From positions 17,251,001-17,315,000 of the forward strand of contig NC_087151.1 in the NCBI RefSeq assembly GCF_035594125.1: 64,000 bases of DNA. Direction: 5' to 3'. Below the pieces are notes generated by a model. The model saw only the letters and a list, made by a program, of their open reading frames with translations, had not been told where the DNA came from and made no database searches. Position 1 is the first letter of the stretch. Every line of letters begins with the position of its first letter. The position numbers and the translations under genes were made by a program. Positions 24,015 to 35,493 of this stretch are shown here, piece after piece. This DNA comes from Scylla paramamosain. Taxonomy: Eukaryota > Arthropoda > Malacostraca > Decapoda > Portunidae.

Positions 24015-24604
24015 ACTAAACACTTCCCTAAGAGGTAAGTATATATACATACTAAACACTGTACAGGGTAAAGGAAACCCAAGGCAGAGAAATAACGTGG
24101 CTTTAGATTTAATTTAAAAATGCCCTCTAGGACTTAGGTATATTTCTGTCATCTACTGTGCATTAGTGCTAATTTTTTTAAATAAAACAGGATCATGTTT
24201 TGAGACACGATGTGCTTTTAGTACTCAGTAAATATATCAGGTATGAACCATGCATGTAAGGACAAGTAAACTGAGACTTGCAGAAACTTTGGAAGAGTTC
24301 TTAGGAATGGGCATCAGATATATATAGGTATGTAGAATGTGTAGGACTCTACAGAATTCAGGGCTCAGGATGTGTGCTTTTTTGCGGTTGACAGTAAAAG
24401 GTGTTTCTTTTAAGCCACCAGCCTTGTGACTTGCACTGTGATGACCTCTATCTCATAGACAATTTGTAGGGAAACTGGAAATATGATCATAAAGCTAAAG
24501 CTGTTCACAAATTTATCTAATCACTAATGACACATAGGAAGCTTAAAGGCAAATGTTTTCCATCAGATGGAATGGCTGATCTAAATTGAGATTTCTCTTT
24601 CTAG
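24015..24604. other. Probable 5' intron or leader region of VPS52
   Basis: No ORF recognised. It ends in a pyrimidine-rich GATTTCTCTTTCTAG, a good splice acceptor, directly before the VPS52 exon. A 5' untranslated exon would then lie further left; none could be picked out by eye. Confidence 0.45.
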
Positions 24605-24779
24605 TTGTGCTTGTGGTGGCTAAGCTGAAGGAAGAATGATAGCATCAGAGTCAGGCAGCAGTGAGGATGTGGATTCTAGCATCAAAGCTCAGCTGGAGGA
24701 TGAGGTTATCCGGGAGGCCCTTACTTCTGGCATGGATCTGCGGCAGTACTCACAGTCTGTAGAAAAGGAGCTACGTCAG
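24605..24779 (+). CDS. VPS52: VPS52 homologue, first coding exon (partial gene)
   Basis: Coding starts at ATG 24636 and gives 48 codons beginning MIASESGSSEDVDSSIKA, with the core LEDEVIREALTSGMDLRQYS followed by VEKELRQ. This matches the conserved N-terminal block of VPS52, in which DVD..I.A.LEDE is followed by (V/I)(K/R)EAL.(S/T)G(V/M)DLR.YS and VE.EL. VPS52 is the shared coiled-coil subunit of the GARP and EARP complexes, which tether endosome-derived vesicles at the trans-Golgi network and recycling endosomes. An in-frame TAA (24621-24623) precedes the ATG, supporting this start. The exon ends CGTCAG|GTAAAC, a canonical donor in phase 0. The acceptor TTTCTCTTTCTAG at 24604 suggests 31 nt of 5' UTR in this exon. 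The next block of the protein was not found before 64 kb, so the following intron is very long or its exons escaped notice. Coordinates include the 5' UTR part. Confidence 0.88.
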
Positions 24780-25162
<383 letters not shown>

Positions 25163-25467
25163 AGCCAACCTTGGAACAATTTTGTGGTGCTTATTTACAC
25201 ATGAGTAATCTTTTTGCACCATATAAACTTAATCATGACCAGCAATCATCATTGCTCTCTCTTCTCCATGTCATTCCTCAACAGGCCTATGGCAAACTCA
25301 TTGAGACATTCTGATATATTAATGTTTTTTTATGACCTATATATGTATTTAGATATACATATATGATCAATCATTAGATATATATTCCCTACCCAGCATA
25401 GAAAAACAAGCCTCACTAGAAATAATTTCCATGAACTTTATTCCTATTTCCATGAAAATGACTGAAC

Positions 25468-25469
<2 letters not shown>

Positions 25470-25539
<70 letters not shown>
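25470..25539. repeat. (GA)n microsatellite
   Basis: About 35 GA units. Complementary to the (CT)n at 25013-25161, so the two could pair in a transcript. Confidence 0.98.
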
Positions 25540-25542
<3 letters not shown>

Positions 25543-25561
25543 TTGCTGGCTGTGTGCATGT

Positions 25562-26706
25562 ATTTTATTTTTTTCTATGTAGGAAGGACACTGGCCAAGG
25601 GCAACAAAAATCCAATAAAAAATATGCCCACTGAAATGCCAGTCCCACAAAAGGGTCAAAGCAGTGGTCAAAAATTGATGAATAAGTGTCTTGAAACCTC
25701 CCTCTTGAAGGAATTCAAGTCATAGGAAGGTGGAAATACAGAAGCAGGCAGGGAGTTCCAGAGTTTACCAGAGAAAGGGATGAATGATTGAGAATACTGG
25801 TTAACTCTTGCATTAGAGAGGTGGACAGAATAGGGGTGAGAGAAAGAAGAAAGTCTTGTGCAGCGAGGCCGCGGAAGGAGGGGAGGCATGCAGTTAGCAA
25901 GATCAGAAGAGCAGTTAGCATGAAAATAGTGGTAGAAGACAGCTAGATATGCAACATTGCGGCGGTGAGAGAGAGGCTGAAGACAGTCAGTTAGAGGAGA
26001 GGAGTTGATGAGACGAAAAGCTTTTGATTCCACCCTGTCTAGAAGAGCGGTATGAGTGGAAGGTTGTGTCGAGTTGATAGATGGAGGAATTGAGTTTTTG
26101 AGGCATTGAACAATACCAAATTTGCTCTGCCCCAATCAGAAATTTCAGAAAGATCAGAAGTCAAGCGTTCTGTGGCTTCCCTGCGTGATATGTTTACCTC
26201 CTGAAGGGCTGGACATCTATGAAAAGACGTGGAAAAGTGCAGGGTGGTATCATCAGCGTAGGAGTGGATAGGACAAGAAGTTTGGTTTAGAAGATCATTA
26301 ATGAATAATAAGAAGAGAGTGGGTGACAGGACAGAACCCTGAGGAACACCACTGTTAATAGATTTAGGAGAACAGTGACCATCTACCACAGTAGTAATAG
26401 AACGGTCAGAAAGGAAACTTGAGATGAAGTTACAGAGAGAAGGATAGAAACCGTAGGAGGGTAGTTTGGAAATCAAAGCTTTGTGCCAGACTCTATCAAA
26501 AGCTTTTGATATGTCGAAGACGGCAGCAAAAGTTTCACCAAAATCTCTAAAAGAGGATGACCAAGACTCAGTAAGGAAAGCCAGAAGATCACCAGTATAT
26601 CGGCCTTGATGGAACCCATACTGGCGATCAGATAGAAGGTTGTGAAGTGATAGATGTTTAAGAATCTTCTTGTTGAGGATAGATTCAAAAACTTTAGATA
26701 GGCAGT
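25562..26706 (-). mobile_element. LINE family A copy A3, 5'-truncated
   Basis: Minus-strand copy: T-run and 3' signature at 25562-25620, C-terminal frame 26135-25668 (SNARVNQYSQSFIPFSGKLW, FKREVSRHLF), and RT frame 26476-26039 with SINSGVPQGSVLSPTLFLLF and SYADDTTLHFSTSFH, so YADD is intact. A further N-terminal piece lies in 26733-26473. Relative to copy A5 a short segment around [10 protein letters not shown] is deleted (26060-26090). It inserted in the VPS52 intron (if the gene continues) in antisense orientation. Confidence 0.9.
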
Positions 26707-26814
26707 ATATTGGTGCCTACTGAACACCCACAATGATCATTCAGTTAATTTTTGTGGTGTACATGGAATAGACTTCTACTTATCACCAACTGCCCACACC
26801 TTGTGTTACTTTTA

Positions 26815-26863
26815 TTTATTTACTTATTTATTTATTTTATTTTATTTTATTAATTAATTTATT

Positions 26864-26894
<31 letters not shown>

Positions 26895-26902
26895 TGTTTA
26901 TT

Positions 26903-26937
<35 letters not shown>

Positions 26938-26939
26938 TT

Positions 26940-26970
<31 letters not shown>

Positions 26971-26972
26971 TT
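26815..26972. repeat. (TTTA)n microsatellite
   Basis: About 155 bp of TTTA units with TTTTA variants. Confidence 0.95.
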
Positions 26973-27318
26973 TTTTGCCTTGTCTTTCTTTTGTTGGGCT
27001 TCATGTTCAAGAAATGTTCAAAGTGCAGTAAGTATCTGCCTGTTGTGAAATTATAGTCACATTTTCTGTGTTTGGCTTGATAGCTTCTTTCATTCATAGC
27101 CAATTCTTGATGCTATAAATGCAGTCATTTTTTCTGATGGTCATTTGAAGGAGACTGTTACCTTCATTCTTTGAGGAATTCTTAAAAATGTGAAAAAGTT
27201 GTAAAAAATCCAGGGTGTTTTGGAAATAAAAGCACACATTGTGACAAAGTATGGAGACATTTACAAAGATAAAGAAATTGGCTATTTTTTGACACCCAAC
27301 CCCAATTTACATTGTGCA
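26973..27318. other. Unassigned DNA
   Basis: No gene recognised between the TTTA tract and repeat family H copy 2. Confidence 0.4.
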
Positions 27319-27319
27319 G

Positions 27320-27400
27320 TTACATCTAGCTTCATGGACAGATGTAGCAAGAATAATATTTCCTCTTCAGATCCATTGTTTTCTTTTCTTTGAGCACCCA
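27320..27400 (-). repeat. Repeat family H, copy 2
   Basis: TACATCTAGCTTCATGGACAGATG and CCATTGTTTTCTTTTCTTTG match 21893-21965. The minus-strand frame continues to 27685 (with WKCGSCGCQLQRYAK), which copy 1 lacks. Confidence 0.6.
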
Positions 27401-27714
27401 TGTAGCATCTACTAGGCTTCTAATTGACATCTGGCAACTCTGGCAGTAGATAACAGAGAGGTGGAGGGTTATGTCAATCCTCTCTCTCTTTGCATATCTT
27501 TGCAACTGACAGCCACAACTTCCACATTTCCAATGTTTTTCCATTTTCATCAGAGGCAGGACTAGCAGGAAGAAAAATTTATCGAATGATAAATGAAATT
27601 TCATTCTATCGAATGATAGAATGAAAGGAAATGGAGACAACAGTGCACACAAGCTGTGACTCATCACCCCTGCCATCTCAGTCATGTGTCAACTGACCCA
27701 TCACCACTATTACT

Positions 27715-28035
27715 TAAGAACATAAGAACATAAGAAATAAGGGAAGCTGCAAGAAATGACCAGGCTTATACATGGCAGTCCCTGTATGAAATATATCTAC
27801 CTATTTTCATCTATTATCCCCATCCATAAACCTGTCTAATCTTCTCTTAAAGCTCTCTAATGTCCTAGCACTAACAACCTGATTACTGAGTCCGTTCCAC
27901 TCATCGACCACTCTATTTGAGAACCAATTTTTTCCTATCTCCTTCCTAAACCTATTGTCCTTACCACAGTCACTATTCTCACCACTGTCAATAATACTTT
28001 TTCTGCGCCACAGCAAGATCACGATCAGGACCAGC
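27715..28035 (-). mobile_element. CR1-like LINE family C, copy C1 (3' end)
   Basis: Minus strand: the frame FSNRVVDEWNGLSNQVV...LESFKRRLDRFM is the typical last stretch of CR1/RTE-like ORF2 proteins. It is followed by about 110 bp of 3' UTR and a tail of 8-bp units (TTATGTTC on the minus strand, seen as GAACATAAGAACATAAG at 27719-27735). Tandem 8-bp tails without poly(A) are characteristic of CR1. Confidence 0.8.
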
Positions 28036-28039
28036 CACA

Positions 28040-28516
28040 CCTACTTCACAGATCTCACTTCTGATTTCCACTCACAAGAAACAGACAGATATCATGGAAA
28101 AATAATTGATGCCAAAGAGTGATGATAAATACAAGAAATGTACATTGTCTGTGACACTCAGCTTCAGGCCATTTCATCCATTTCTCTTTGTCCCAAATCT
28201 TGCAATAACAAGCACTTTTGTCTCATTCTTTTGGGACACAAGCATTGAAGTATCATGCAATAACTGCTATGATAAATTACTTTATGTTTCTATGAGGGAA
28301 GGAGTGGGACAATTCTAGAAGCCATAGGAACGAAACAAGACAGCATGGCAATAAAATAAATGTACATAATAGTCTGGAGTTGAGAGAAAATGGGACTTTT
28401 GGGTGGCATGTCATGTTTCCCACTTTGTGTGCCAATATCTCAAAACTTACTTTTTCACATGTTTCAGCCTGTTTCTCTGTAACTATTAGAGCAATTTTAA
28501 TGGGACTTTCACCATT
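28040..28516. other. Unassigned DNA left of piggyBac-like 2
   Basis: No gene recognised. Confidence 0.4.
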
Positions 28517-28520
28517 TTAA

Positions 28521-29401
28521 CCCATAGACCTCGGGCTAGAGGACTATTGTCGTCCTCTCAGCGCGCGAGCAGTATTGATAAATTTCAGAAAAATAGGTGT
28601 TCTTCATCAGTACCCTGTGGGGTAATTTCAAACGAAAACATAGTAGTTTTTAGTGTTATCTCACCGCCAATCCTTCCTCTTCACGATGAAATAAATTGAA
28701 TTTGTCTAGGTTGCAGCCCGGCAGAGATATGATGTTGGGAAGAGGTGCTACTTTTGGCCAAGCCGAGCGCACTTGTTCGTGCGGGTACTGTTGACCTTGG
28801 CCTGGGTCTCCCTCTCCCCGCGCCACCACGTACACAGCATGCATTCTCTCATACCAGCGCGATTATTCACATTAGGCTACATATTACGCAGGTTTGATGC
28901 TCATATACATAACTCCTTGCGAAACTTAATGTTTTTTTTTTGGTCATCATATGAAAAAAAAACTTTCATAAACACAGTACAATTATCGAATATATACACT
29001 CATTAGGCTACATATTACGCAGGTTTGACACTCATATAAATAACTCCTTACGAAACTCATCGAACAAGGCTCTTAGGATACCACTGTTATTCAAATTTAC
29101 CACATGCGGTGGCTTAGTGCGCTCCCTGATTATAGGGGTAGAGGAACTGGGGCCCGCTGGCGCGCTCCCTTCCTCCACGCATCCAGACACAGGGAAATCA
29201 TTATCAGCATGTCTGTCCGCCATAGTGGTCTGTAGTGCTCTGGGAAGTTGCGTGAAACGTAGGGCAGGGATGCCATCAACCACAGGAAATAATAATTACG
29301 TCACGGGAGTACAAATCTTGGCGGGACAGCAGAGGACGGGAACTCCTGCCACCCGAAGCCCTCCGCCTGAGCGGGAATTCCCGTCGCCCGAAGCGTATGG
29401 G
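28521..29401 (-). mobile_element. piggyBac-like element 2 (TTAA-flanked, non-autonomous)
   Basis: Left TIR CCCATAGACCTCGGGC (28521-28536) and right TIR, reverse-complemented, CCCATACGCTTCGGGC (29401-29386), match at 13 of 16 positions. Each is flanked by TTAA (28517-28520; 29402-29405), the piggyBac target duplication. The CCC start also fits piggyBac. Size 881 bp. Near the right end a minus-strand ORF (29283-29032) could be a transposase N-terminus. Two directly repeated 55-60 bp segments (28871-28928; 29003-29058) and a subterminal repeat (CGGGAACTCC...CCCGAAGC and CGGGAATTCC...CCCGAAGC, 29338-29394) lie inside. Confidence 0.75.
29032..29283 (-). CDS. Short ORF in piggyBac-like 2, possible transposase N-terminus
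   Basis: Two possible starts; the internal MADRHADNDFPVSGCVEE is the better one. It reads on through APAGPSSSTPIIRERTKP to ILRALFDEFRKEL. Small, acidic/proline-containing, transcribed away from the right TIR as the first exon of a piggyBac transposase would be. No catalytic DDD region follows. Identity is not established. Confidence 0.3.
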   Translation of the reverse strand: MVDGIPALRFTQLPRALQTTMADRHADNDFPVSGCVEEGSAPAGPSSSTPIIRERTKPPHVVNLNNSGILRALFDEFRKELFI

Positions 29402-29405
29402 TTAA

Positions 29406-29787
29406 AATGAACATAATGCACAATTTTTCTCATAGGTTACTTTTTCAATTAAAATAAAATGAAATTGAAAAATCTACTAAATGAAAACTGTAATAATAAA
29501 GAGAGGTTCTGTTAATGTTTTCAGCAGTGTAACCCCTTCATTTATCTTAGAATAGTAAATTTTGTTTTTTCAAAAAAACACATTTTCATTTTTTTTTTTT
29601 TTTTGCAAATATTTATTGCAGAATTCTTATGAAACTTGGCATGGAACATCTCTATTTAAACATACCCTAGAAAAAAATAAATAATCCACCCAATTTGAAA
29701 AAAAAAAAAGTGATGGTCCTCTTAATCTCCTAAGTGACGGGTGATGCAGTGATATGCATCTCAGGGCTGCAACAGATGATATATATG
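29406..29787. other. Unassigned AT-rich DNA
   Basis: Contains T- and A-runs (29588-29604; 29697-29709). No gene recognised. Confidence 0.4.
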
Positions 29788-30364
29788 CAGTAAAACCTCC
29801 CTAAACCAAACTCAAATAAGCCAAATATTGGATAACCAGAATGCCCTTATCAAGCTCCTCAGCCAGTCGGCCCAGCTCCACTCCATTCCAATCACACCAG
29901 AGCCACCAGCCAACGTCTTTGACAAAGACTGAGTGACAAGCAAAAGTACACTAGTTGTACAGTGCATATGTTATGTTAGCTCTTATGTGACCAATATGTT
30001 GTGTACAGTTAAGTGAGCTCTTAACCTTTTCCTTCCAGCAATCGTATATATACGATTGCAAAAATGCGTCCGTAGCAACGGCGATCATACCCGTAGTCAA
30101 GAATTTTCGCGCCTCAATTTTGAGCTCCGAGCGCGGTTTCTCGAGTCAGATGGTGTGAGTGGAAGTGTCTGGCATGTTTCCACATGTAGTGTTGTCACTA
30201 GCTCTGGAAATTTAGCGGTAACTAAGCTATTTTCCCTTTCTCCGGGCGACACTTGGCAACCCCAGCGACCCGCTGGGTGGAAAGCACTCGCCGGGTGGAA
30301 AGCACCATGATAAGTGCGAAGAGACATCCTGATAAGAGCGAAGGATCTCAGATCATAACTCACC

Positions 30365-30571
30365 ATGGAGCAGGACACAACATATGTATTTAGCAGTGCT
30401 TCTGAGTTTGAAGACAGTGACAGTGAATATTTAGAAGAAGAAGCTGAAGAAAGCGAAGACATTAGTGAGGACTCGGAAAATGATTTACAGAATCCACCTG
30501 TTTTATCAGAACAGAGAGATGATACCTATCATTCTTTCATGTTAATTTTTTCATTATCTTCGATTTTATAA
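30365..30571 (+). CDS. Acidic N-terminal fragment of a piggyBac-type transposase
   Basis: Frame starts MEQDTTYVFSSASEFEDSDS and continues with Glu/Asp/Ser-rich sequence to about codon 50 before becoming non-specific. Acidic N-termini are usual for piggyBac transposases, and it lies inside a TTAA/TIR element in the expected orientation from the left end. No DDD catalytic domain follows. A frame stop at 30571 and microsatellites terminate it. Confidence 0.5.
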   Translation: MEQDTTYVFSSASEFEDSDSEYLEEEAEESEDISEDSENDLQNPPVLSEQRDDTYHSFMLIFSLSSIL

Positions 30572-30592
30572 TAAAATGGTAGAAGGTAACTT

Positions 30593-30856
<264 letters not shown>

Positions 30857-31401
30857 TGTGTGTGTGCGCGTTGTCATCGCTCTCTGGGCTGTTTCTGGAT
30901 GACGGATCACACAGCGGGAGGAGGAGGAATCCTTTATAAGGCATAAATTCAACTTTCAGAGGTCACATCGAGCTACAAAGTATATCATTGTATTCAGAAT
31001 AACAAAGAGAAAATAATTATTAGTATTCAAACAATTTTCTGACAGTTTCTAGGTTTACCATTTTTAGCCGTCATACAAAATGGGAAAATAATTTAAGCGC
31101 CGGAAGGAAAGGGTTAAGTAGACACTGCTTAAGTGTGTAGTTGCATAATGTTAAGTGAACTCTTAACTGACCAGTTAGTATGTTGTGTACAGTGTGTAAT
31201 AACAAAATATGCTGTAAATATCTATCTTTGGGGCTCATAATGTGCTTATAATGTGCTAACAAATATGCTATAAATAACAATAAACACATGTTTATGTACA
31301 CAGAAATCAGTCAAAAATGTGTATTGTCAGATAAACCGAACTTTTGAATAAATCATCGGCCACCTCACTCCATATAGTTCAGTTTATGGAGGTTTTGCTG
31401 T

Positions 31402-32430
31402 ATGTGCCTGATGACATCATTTAGCAACACTTACAAAGCTGCACCCTCCCAATTTTTTGTGACTTTAGGTCTGGTACCCCATACAAAGTGAGAATCATGG
31501 AATGAGGTGATCTGCCCTTGTCCCAATGCATGGCTTAATGCAAATGCAAGCCAGTTTTTTCCACTCCCAGGAAGCACTGATAGACAAGGAATCACATTTA
31601 TAGAACTTCTGAGCACAGTGGAAGAACATTCCTTTCATAATATGGGGAGAGTGGTGAGAGGCAGATAGGACAAGACAAGACAGGAAGTGTGGGTGTGCAA
31701 GCTGTAGCCTGTGCCCTATCCAGTGTAATGAACACAATGGCTACCACTTTTGCAGAATGGCTGATGTAATATTGTTATTCAACTCCTACTGCCAGCTGAA
31801 CTAAAATAACATGAGTTGGACAAAAATATCATTAGAAAGGAGAAGGATTGGTGCTTTTCATGGTATAAGTTTCATTATTATAGGATCTGTATTAAAGGAA
31901 GTATAACTAAGAATAAGCGTGATTTTTCTTTTAAAAAATACCCTGTTATGAGAAGAGATTCCCACACCAGATGTCCGTCACTAAGGGGTTAAGTTGATGA
32001 TCCAAAGAAACATAGTGACTGTGAAGTGATGCAGTCTAAGTCATGTTGGGGCCTAGTTGAGAAGAAGCAGAAAGATGGTTCTGGGTCTGCAGAATCTCAG
32101 TAATTGGTCTTGAAGGTTCTAGTCTGTTGAATATGATATGTCATCTATTAACTCTTTACTGCCTGAATAATTTTTTATTAAAAAAATCTTAAATGCAATT
32201 TTCTTTTTTTTTTTTTTAGGATCAAAATAAACTTAGATGTCCATGTCTTCATTCATATCTATTCACTACAAAAAAATATCCTTAAAAGGGACATGAATGT
32301 CCATTTAGACATATAGCAACTTCATGGTCTGAATAATATTATCAAAGATTTTAGGATTTCTTCAACACATACCTTATACGAAAGAAAATATAACTGAATG
32401 ACTACTCATATATGTTTTGAGTATTTATGT
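31402..32430. other. Unassigned DNA between transposons
   Basis: Minus-strand frame 31737-31495 (MCSLHWIGHRLQLAHPHF...) has no family I recognise. The stretch 32150-32170 (TTAACTCTTTACTGCC) could be the left terminus of piggyBac-like 3. Confidence 0.35.
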
Positions 32431-32437
32431 AGTACTT

Positions 32438-32809
32438 TCACATCTGTGAATTACATAAACTTAAATTGTGACTTTTATAAATTGAGTTATAAGAAATTTT
32501 CCTTTTTTTTATTTGACAATCATTATGTGTCATCTCTAGTTGTTTGATATAATCATAGAAGTGGCTCTTCCAAGCATCACAGCATAGATGAACTTCATAC
32601 TTCATACAGTACATTTGTACTATTCCCTTACAGCCTAGCAACTGGCATGTGCCCCTATTTGCATTGATAACAGGAAAATGCCCAACACTGTTTTGCTGTT
32701 TGCTTTTCCTGTAATTTTCATAGTTGCTCTCCCAGTTTTCTGTTTCTGAGCAAAGGCATGTCTGTCTACAGCATTTTAAGGTCTTCTTTACTTGACACAT
32801 CTTTTCCAT
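32438..32809 (-). pseudogene. piggyBac transposase C-terminal cysteine-rich domain
   Basis: 123-codon minus frame. Its second half reads HFPVINANRGTCQLLGCKG, MYCMKYEVHLC and HFYDYI. The arrangement is a His-Phe start, RxCxxxGC, YCxKC (here KY), HLC and FxDYH. It matches the C-terminal cysteine-rich DNA-binding domain of piggyBac-type transposases, with one Cys and the last His lost. The upstream half and the sequence to its right give no recognisable catalytic domain, so this is a 3' remnant. TIRs were not confirmed. Confidence 0.55.
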
Positions 32810-33407
32810 TATATATTAAGGAATGATAGCCTTAGCTTGAACTCACAATGTTTGTCCAGTAATGCAGTTCATCAGTCGATCATCAGATGTTCTGATGGAC
32901 TGCCTCAGCAGGCATTGTCATCTCGTCTCCACGGAATGGACTCTGCACCAGGTGTGCAAGCAGATATGGAAACTATTGGAGTACCCCCTTGTAGAATTAT
33001 TTGCCATTTATCAAAACCAAACTTCATTTCTCCTTTTCCTATTCCCATAGTCATGCAAATCTATGCCTCTGGTATATTTGTTGTAATTTGTTATAGCAGC
33101 AACTGTTAGCTGAACCTCATCCCTGTGTTAGCAGTGAATTGACAGTACAGTATATCTTTTATGTTTCAATGTTACTTTTGCAAAAAATGACCAATAATAT
33201 GATGTACATTTTCTTTATACAGTAATCCCTCCAATATCCAGATGTTCAATAACTGGACTCATTAATATCTGTACATAACTGTGTCCAGATATTAAACCAG
33301 ACAAATGCTTCAGCTGCCAGTGTGACTCTAGCTTCTCAATGCGCAATTCTCTTTATCTACCCCTCTCTCACAAGCAAGCCAGCATAACTTGTGTTGTGGC
33401 AAACAAG

Positions 33408-33442
<35 letters not shown>

Positions 33443-33508
33443 ATAAATGAAATGTATGTTAAGGCATGTGACTTACACATGGAAATAGATACACAATACA
33501 TAACAAGT
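32810..33508. other. Unassigned DNA
   Basis: Includes a T-run (33411-33439) and a pogo-like terminus candidate CAGTAATCCCTCCAATATCC at 33221 without a visible partner. Confidence 0.4.
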
Positions 33509-33680
33509 ACATATTTATTCTTATCTGCATATATGCTGTATATATTTGTACTAATTTTTTAGTGAATGGTATTTTACACATTAGCTATTGTTGTCCCACA
33601 CTTACGCAGCTTTAACTCTTCCTTGTTCATGCTAATATTTGGTAAAAGGAACAGACATGGCTTTGAAAGGTTTTATAGAT
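33509..33680. repeat. Tandem duplication, unit 1
   Basis: TCTTATCTGCATATATGCTG...GTGAATGGTATTT...CATTAGCTATTGTTGT...GGAACAGACATG..TTTGAAAGGTTTTA recurs at 33703-33767 plus 34378-34477. Confidence 0.85.
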
Positions 33681-33702
33681 AAACAATGTATAGCAGTATA
33701 TA

Positions 33703-34477
33703 TTCATTCTTATCTGCATATATGCTGTATATATTTGCAGTGATATTTTATTGAATGGTATTTCTTAGAACATAAGAACATAAGAAATAAGGGAAGCTGC
33801 AAGAAGCCACCAGGCTTACACATGGCAGTCCTTGTACGAAATATACCTACCTATTTCCACCTATCATCCCCATCCATAAATCCGTCTAATCCTCTCTTAA
33901 AGCTCCTTAATGTCTTAGCACCAACAACCTGATTGCTGAGTCTGTTTCATTCATCTACCACTCTATTTAAGAACCAATTTTTTCCTATCTCTTTCTTAAA
34001 CCTATATTTTCAAGCTTGAACTCATTATTTCTTGTTCTGTCCTGATTGCTGATCCTAAGAATTTTGCTTATGTCCCCTTGTTATAACCTTTATACCACTT
34101 GAAGAATTCTATCAGGTCCCCTCTTAACTTATGTCTCTCTAAAGAATGTAAAATTAACAGCTTCAATGTTACTTTGTAAGGAATACCCCTCATCCCCTGT
34201 ATCCTTTTAGTCATTCTCCTTTGTACTGATTCTAATAGACCTATATCCTCCCTGTAATGTGGGGACCAGAACTGCACAGCGTAGTCTTGATGAGGTCTGA
34301 CCATTGCCAAATATAACTTTAATATTACTTTGGACCTTCTACTTTTAACTCCTAAAAATTAATCCAAAAAATTCTTACATTAGCTATTGTTGTTCCACAC
34401 ACTTACACAACTGTAACTCTTCCCTGTTCATACTGATCTCTGGTAACAGGAACAGACACGACTTTGAAAGGTTTTAT
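33703..34477. repeat. Tandem duplication, unit 2, split by LINE C2
   Basis: The two halves (33703-33767; 34378-34477) are contiguous in unit 1. The interruption is exactly LINE copy C2. Confidence 0.85.
33768..34371 (-). mobile_element. CR1-like LINE family C, copy C2, with TTCTTA target duplication
   Basis: Minus strand. RT C-terminal frame 34310-34068 has MVRPHQDYAVQFWSPH, LLESVQRRMTKRI and LERHKLRGDLIEFFK, as in CR1-like thumb regions. It is followed by degenerate coding sequence, the same 3' UTR as C1 and the tail GAACATAAGAACATAAG at 33768-33784. TTCTTA flanks it on both sides (33762-33767; 34372-34377). 5'-truncated. Confidence 0.85.
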
Positions 34478-34479
34478 TT

Positions 34480-35490
34480 TGATGGCCACTTTGTTGATGC
34501 CGATGCTTTATGCACAAGACTTGCATCACCTTATTTGAGATGGAAGTCTGGATCCGGCAAATTGCAATATCTTCACACAAGTAAGTGGCTATACACGACA
34601 AGCACTCACCAAAAAAAAAGTCAGAGAAAAGGCCAAACGCAGAGCAACTGTCTCGTTCAACCCCCACCTAAACACCTGTCTAACTACCAAATAACTTGAA
34701 AGGGGGCATGGCCTAGGAAAGTAAGGAGGACAGGACTTTCTTCAAGGAATGTGTGTGTGTTGCGTGGTCTATAGACAGCTGTTGCTGTACGTCTGGCACC
34801 ACCCCATCCCAATTTTAACTGGTTTGGGCCCTGTCGTAGTTGCCTGGGGATGCAACTCAAGGTGCAAACTACATCAGGCTTTCTTTGAGGACTGACCCAT
34901 GCTTGGATCCTCAGTGGGACCTCTCATCAGACTTGTCCCTTTGTTGGACTCCCAGATCCTATCCCACCTCCCCTTCTTGGTCTCCCCTTCCTCCCACCAT
35001 TAAGACATTATCTCCACTGGTATGTTAGGCCCATTGTTGTTAGGCTTGCACTGCCACTGCGATAAGTATGTCTTTGCTGTGATTTTTTCAGCACCTCTGC
35101 ACTCTGTGATGTTGTTTACATCCATTTTGCCTTCTGCTCTTCCCTGTACATATGGCACCACAGCTTCAGTGCCAGACCTGTGTTTTCTGCCACATAGATA
35201 AGCCACAACCCCACCAGGGTGTTTTCTTAGCTGTGGTGATGCTGCTCTGAAGTCCCTGAGGATCAGAGCGAAGCCACTCTCATGGTCAAAAGGAAGAGAG
35301 TGATGCCACACTCACAGCAATGTCTTGTCCCACTGACTGGTCTCTTCTGGCAGAAAGTGATGCCACTCTTGAGGCAATGCTCCTTTCTGCTTGTAGTTGC
35401 AATAGGATGAGAGTGATGATCCCAGAGCACACACACCAGACTTTTCTAGTACTTCTCCCCACACAGGACCCACCAGCTTATTTTATGTTG
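34480..35490. other. Unassigned DNA with C/T-rich parts
   Basis: No gene recognised. Open frames on both strands (34840-35028; 35000-35311; 35320-35532) show no family features. The phrases AGAGTGATGCCAC and AAAGTGATGCCACTC repeat around 35297-35365. Confidence 0.4.
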
Positions 35491-35493
35491 ATG

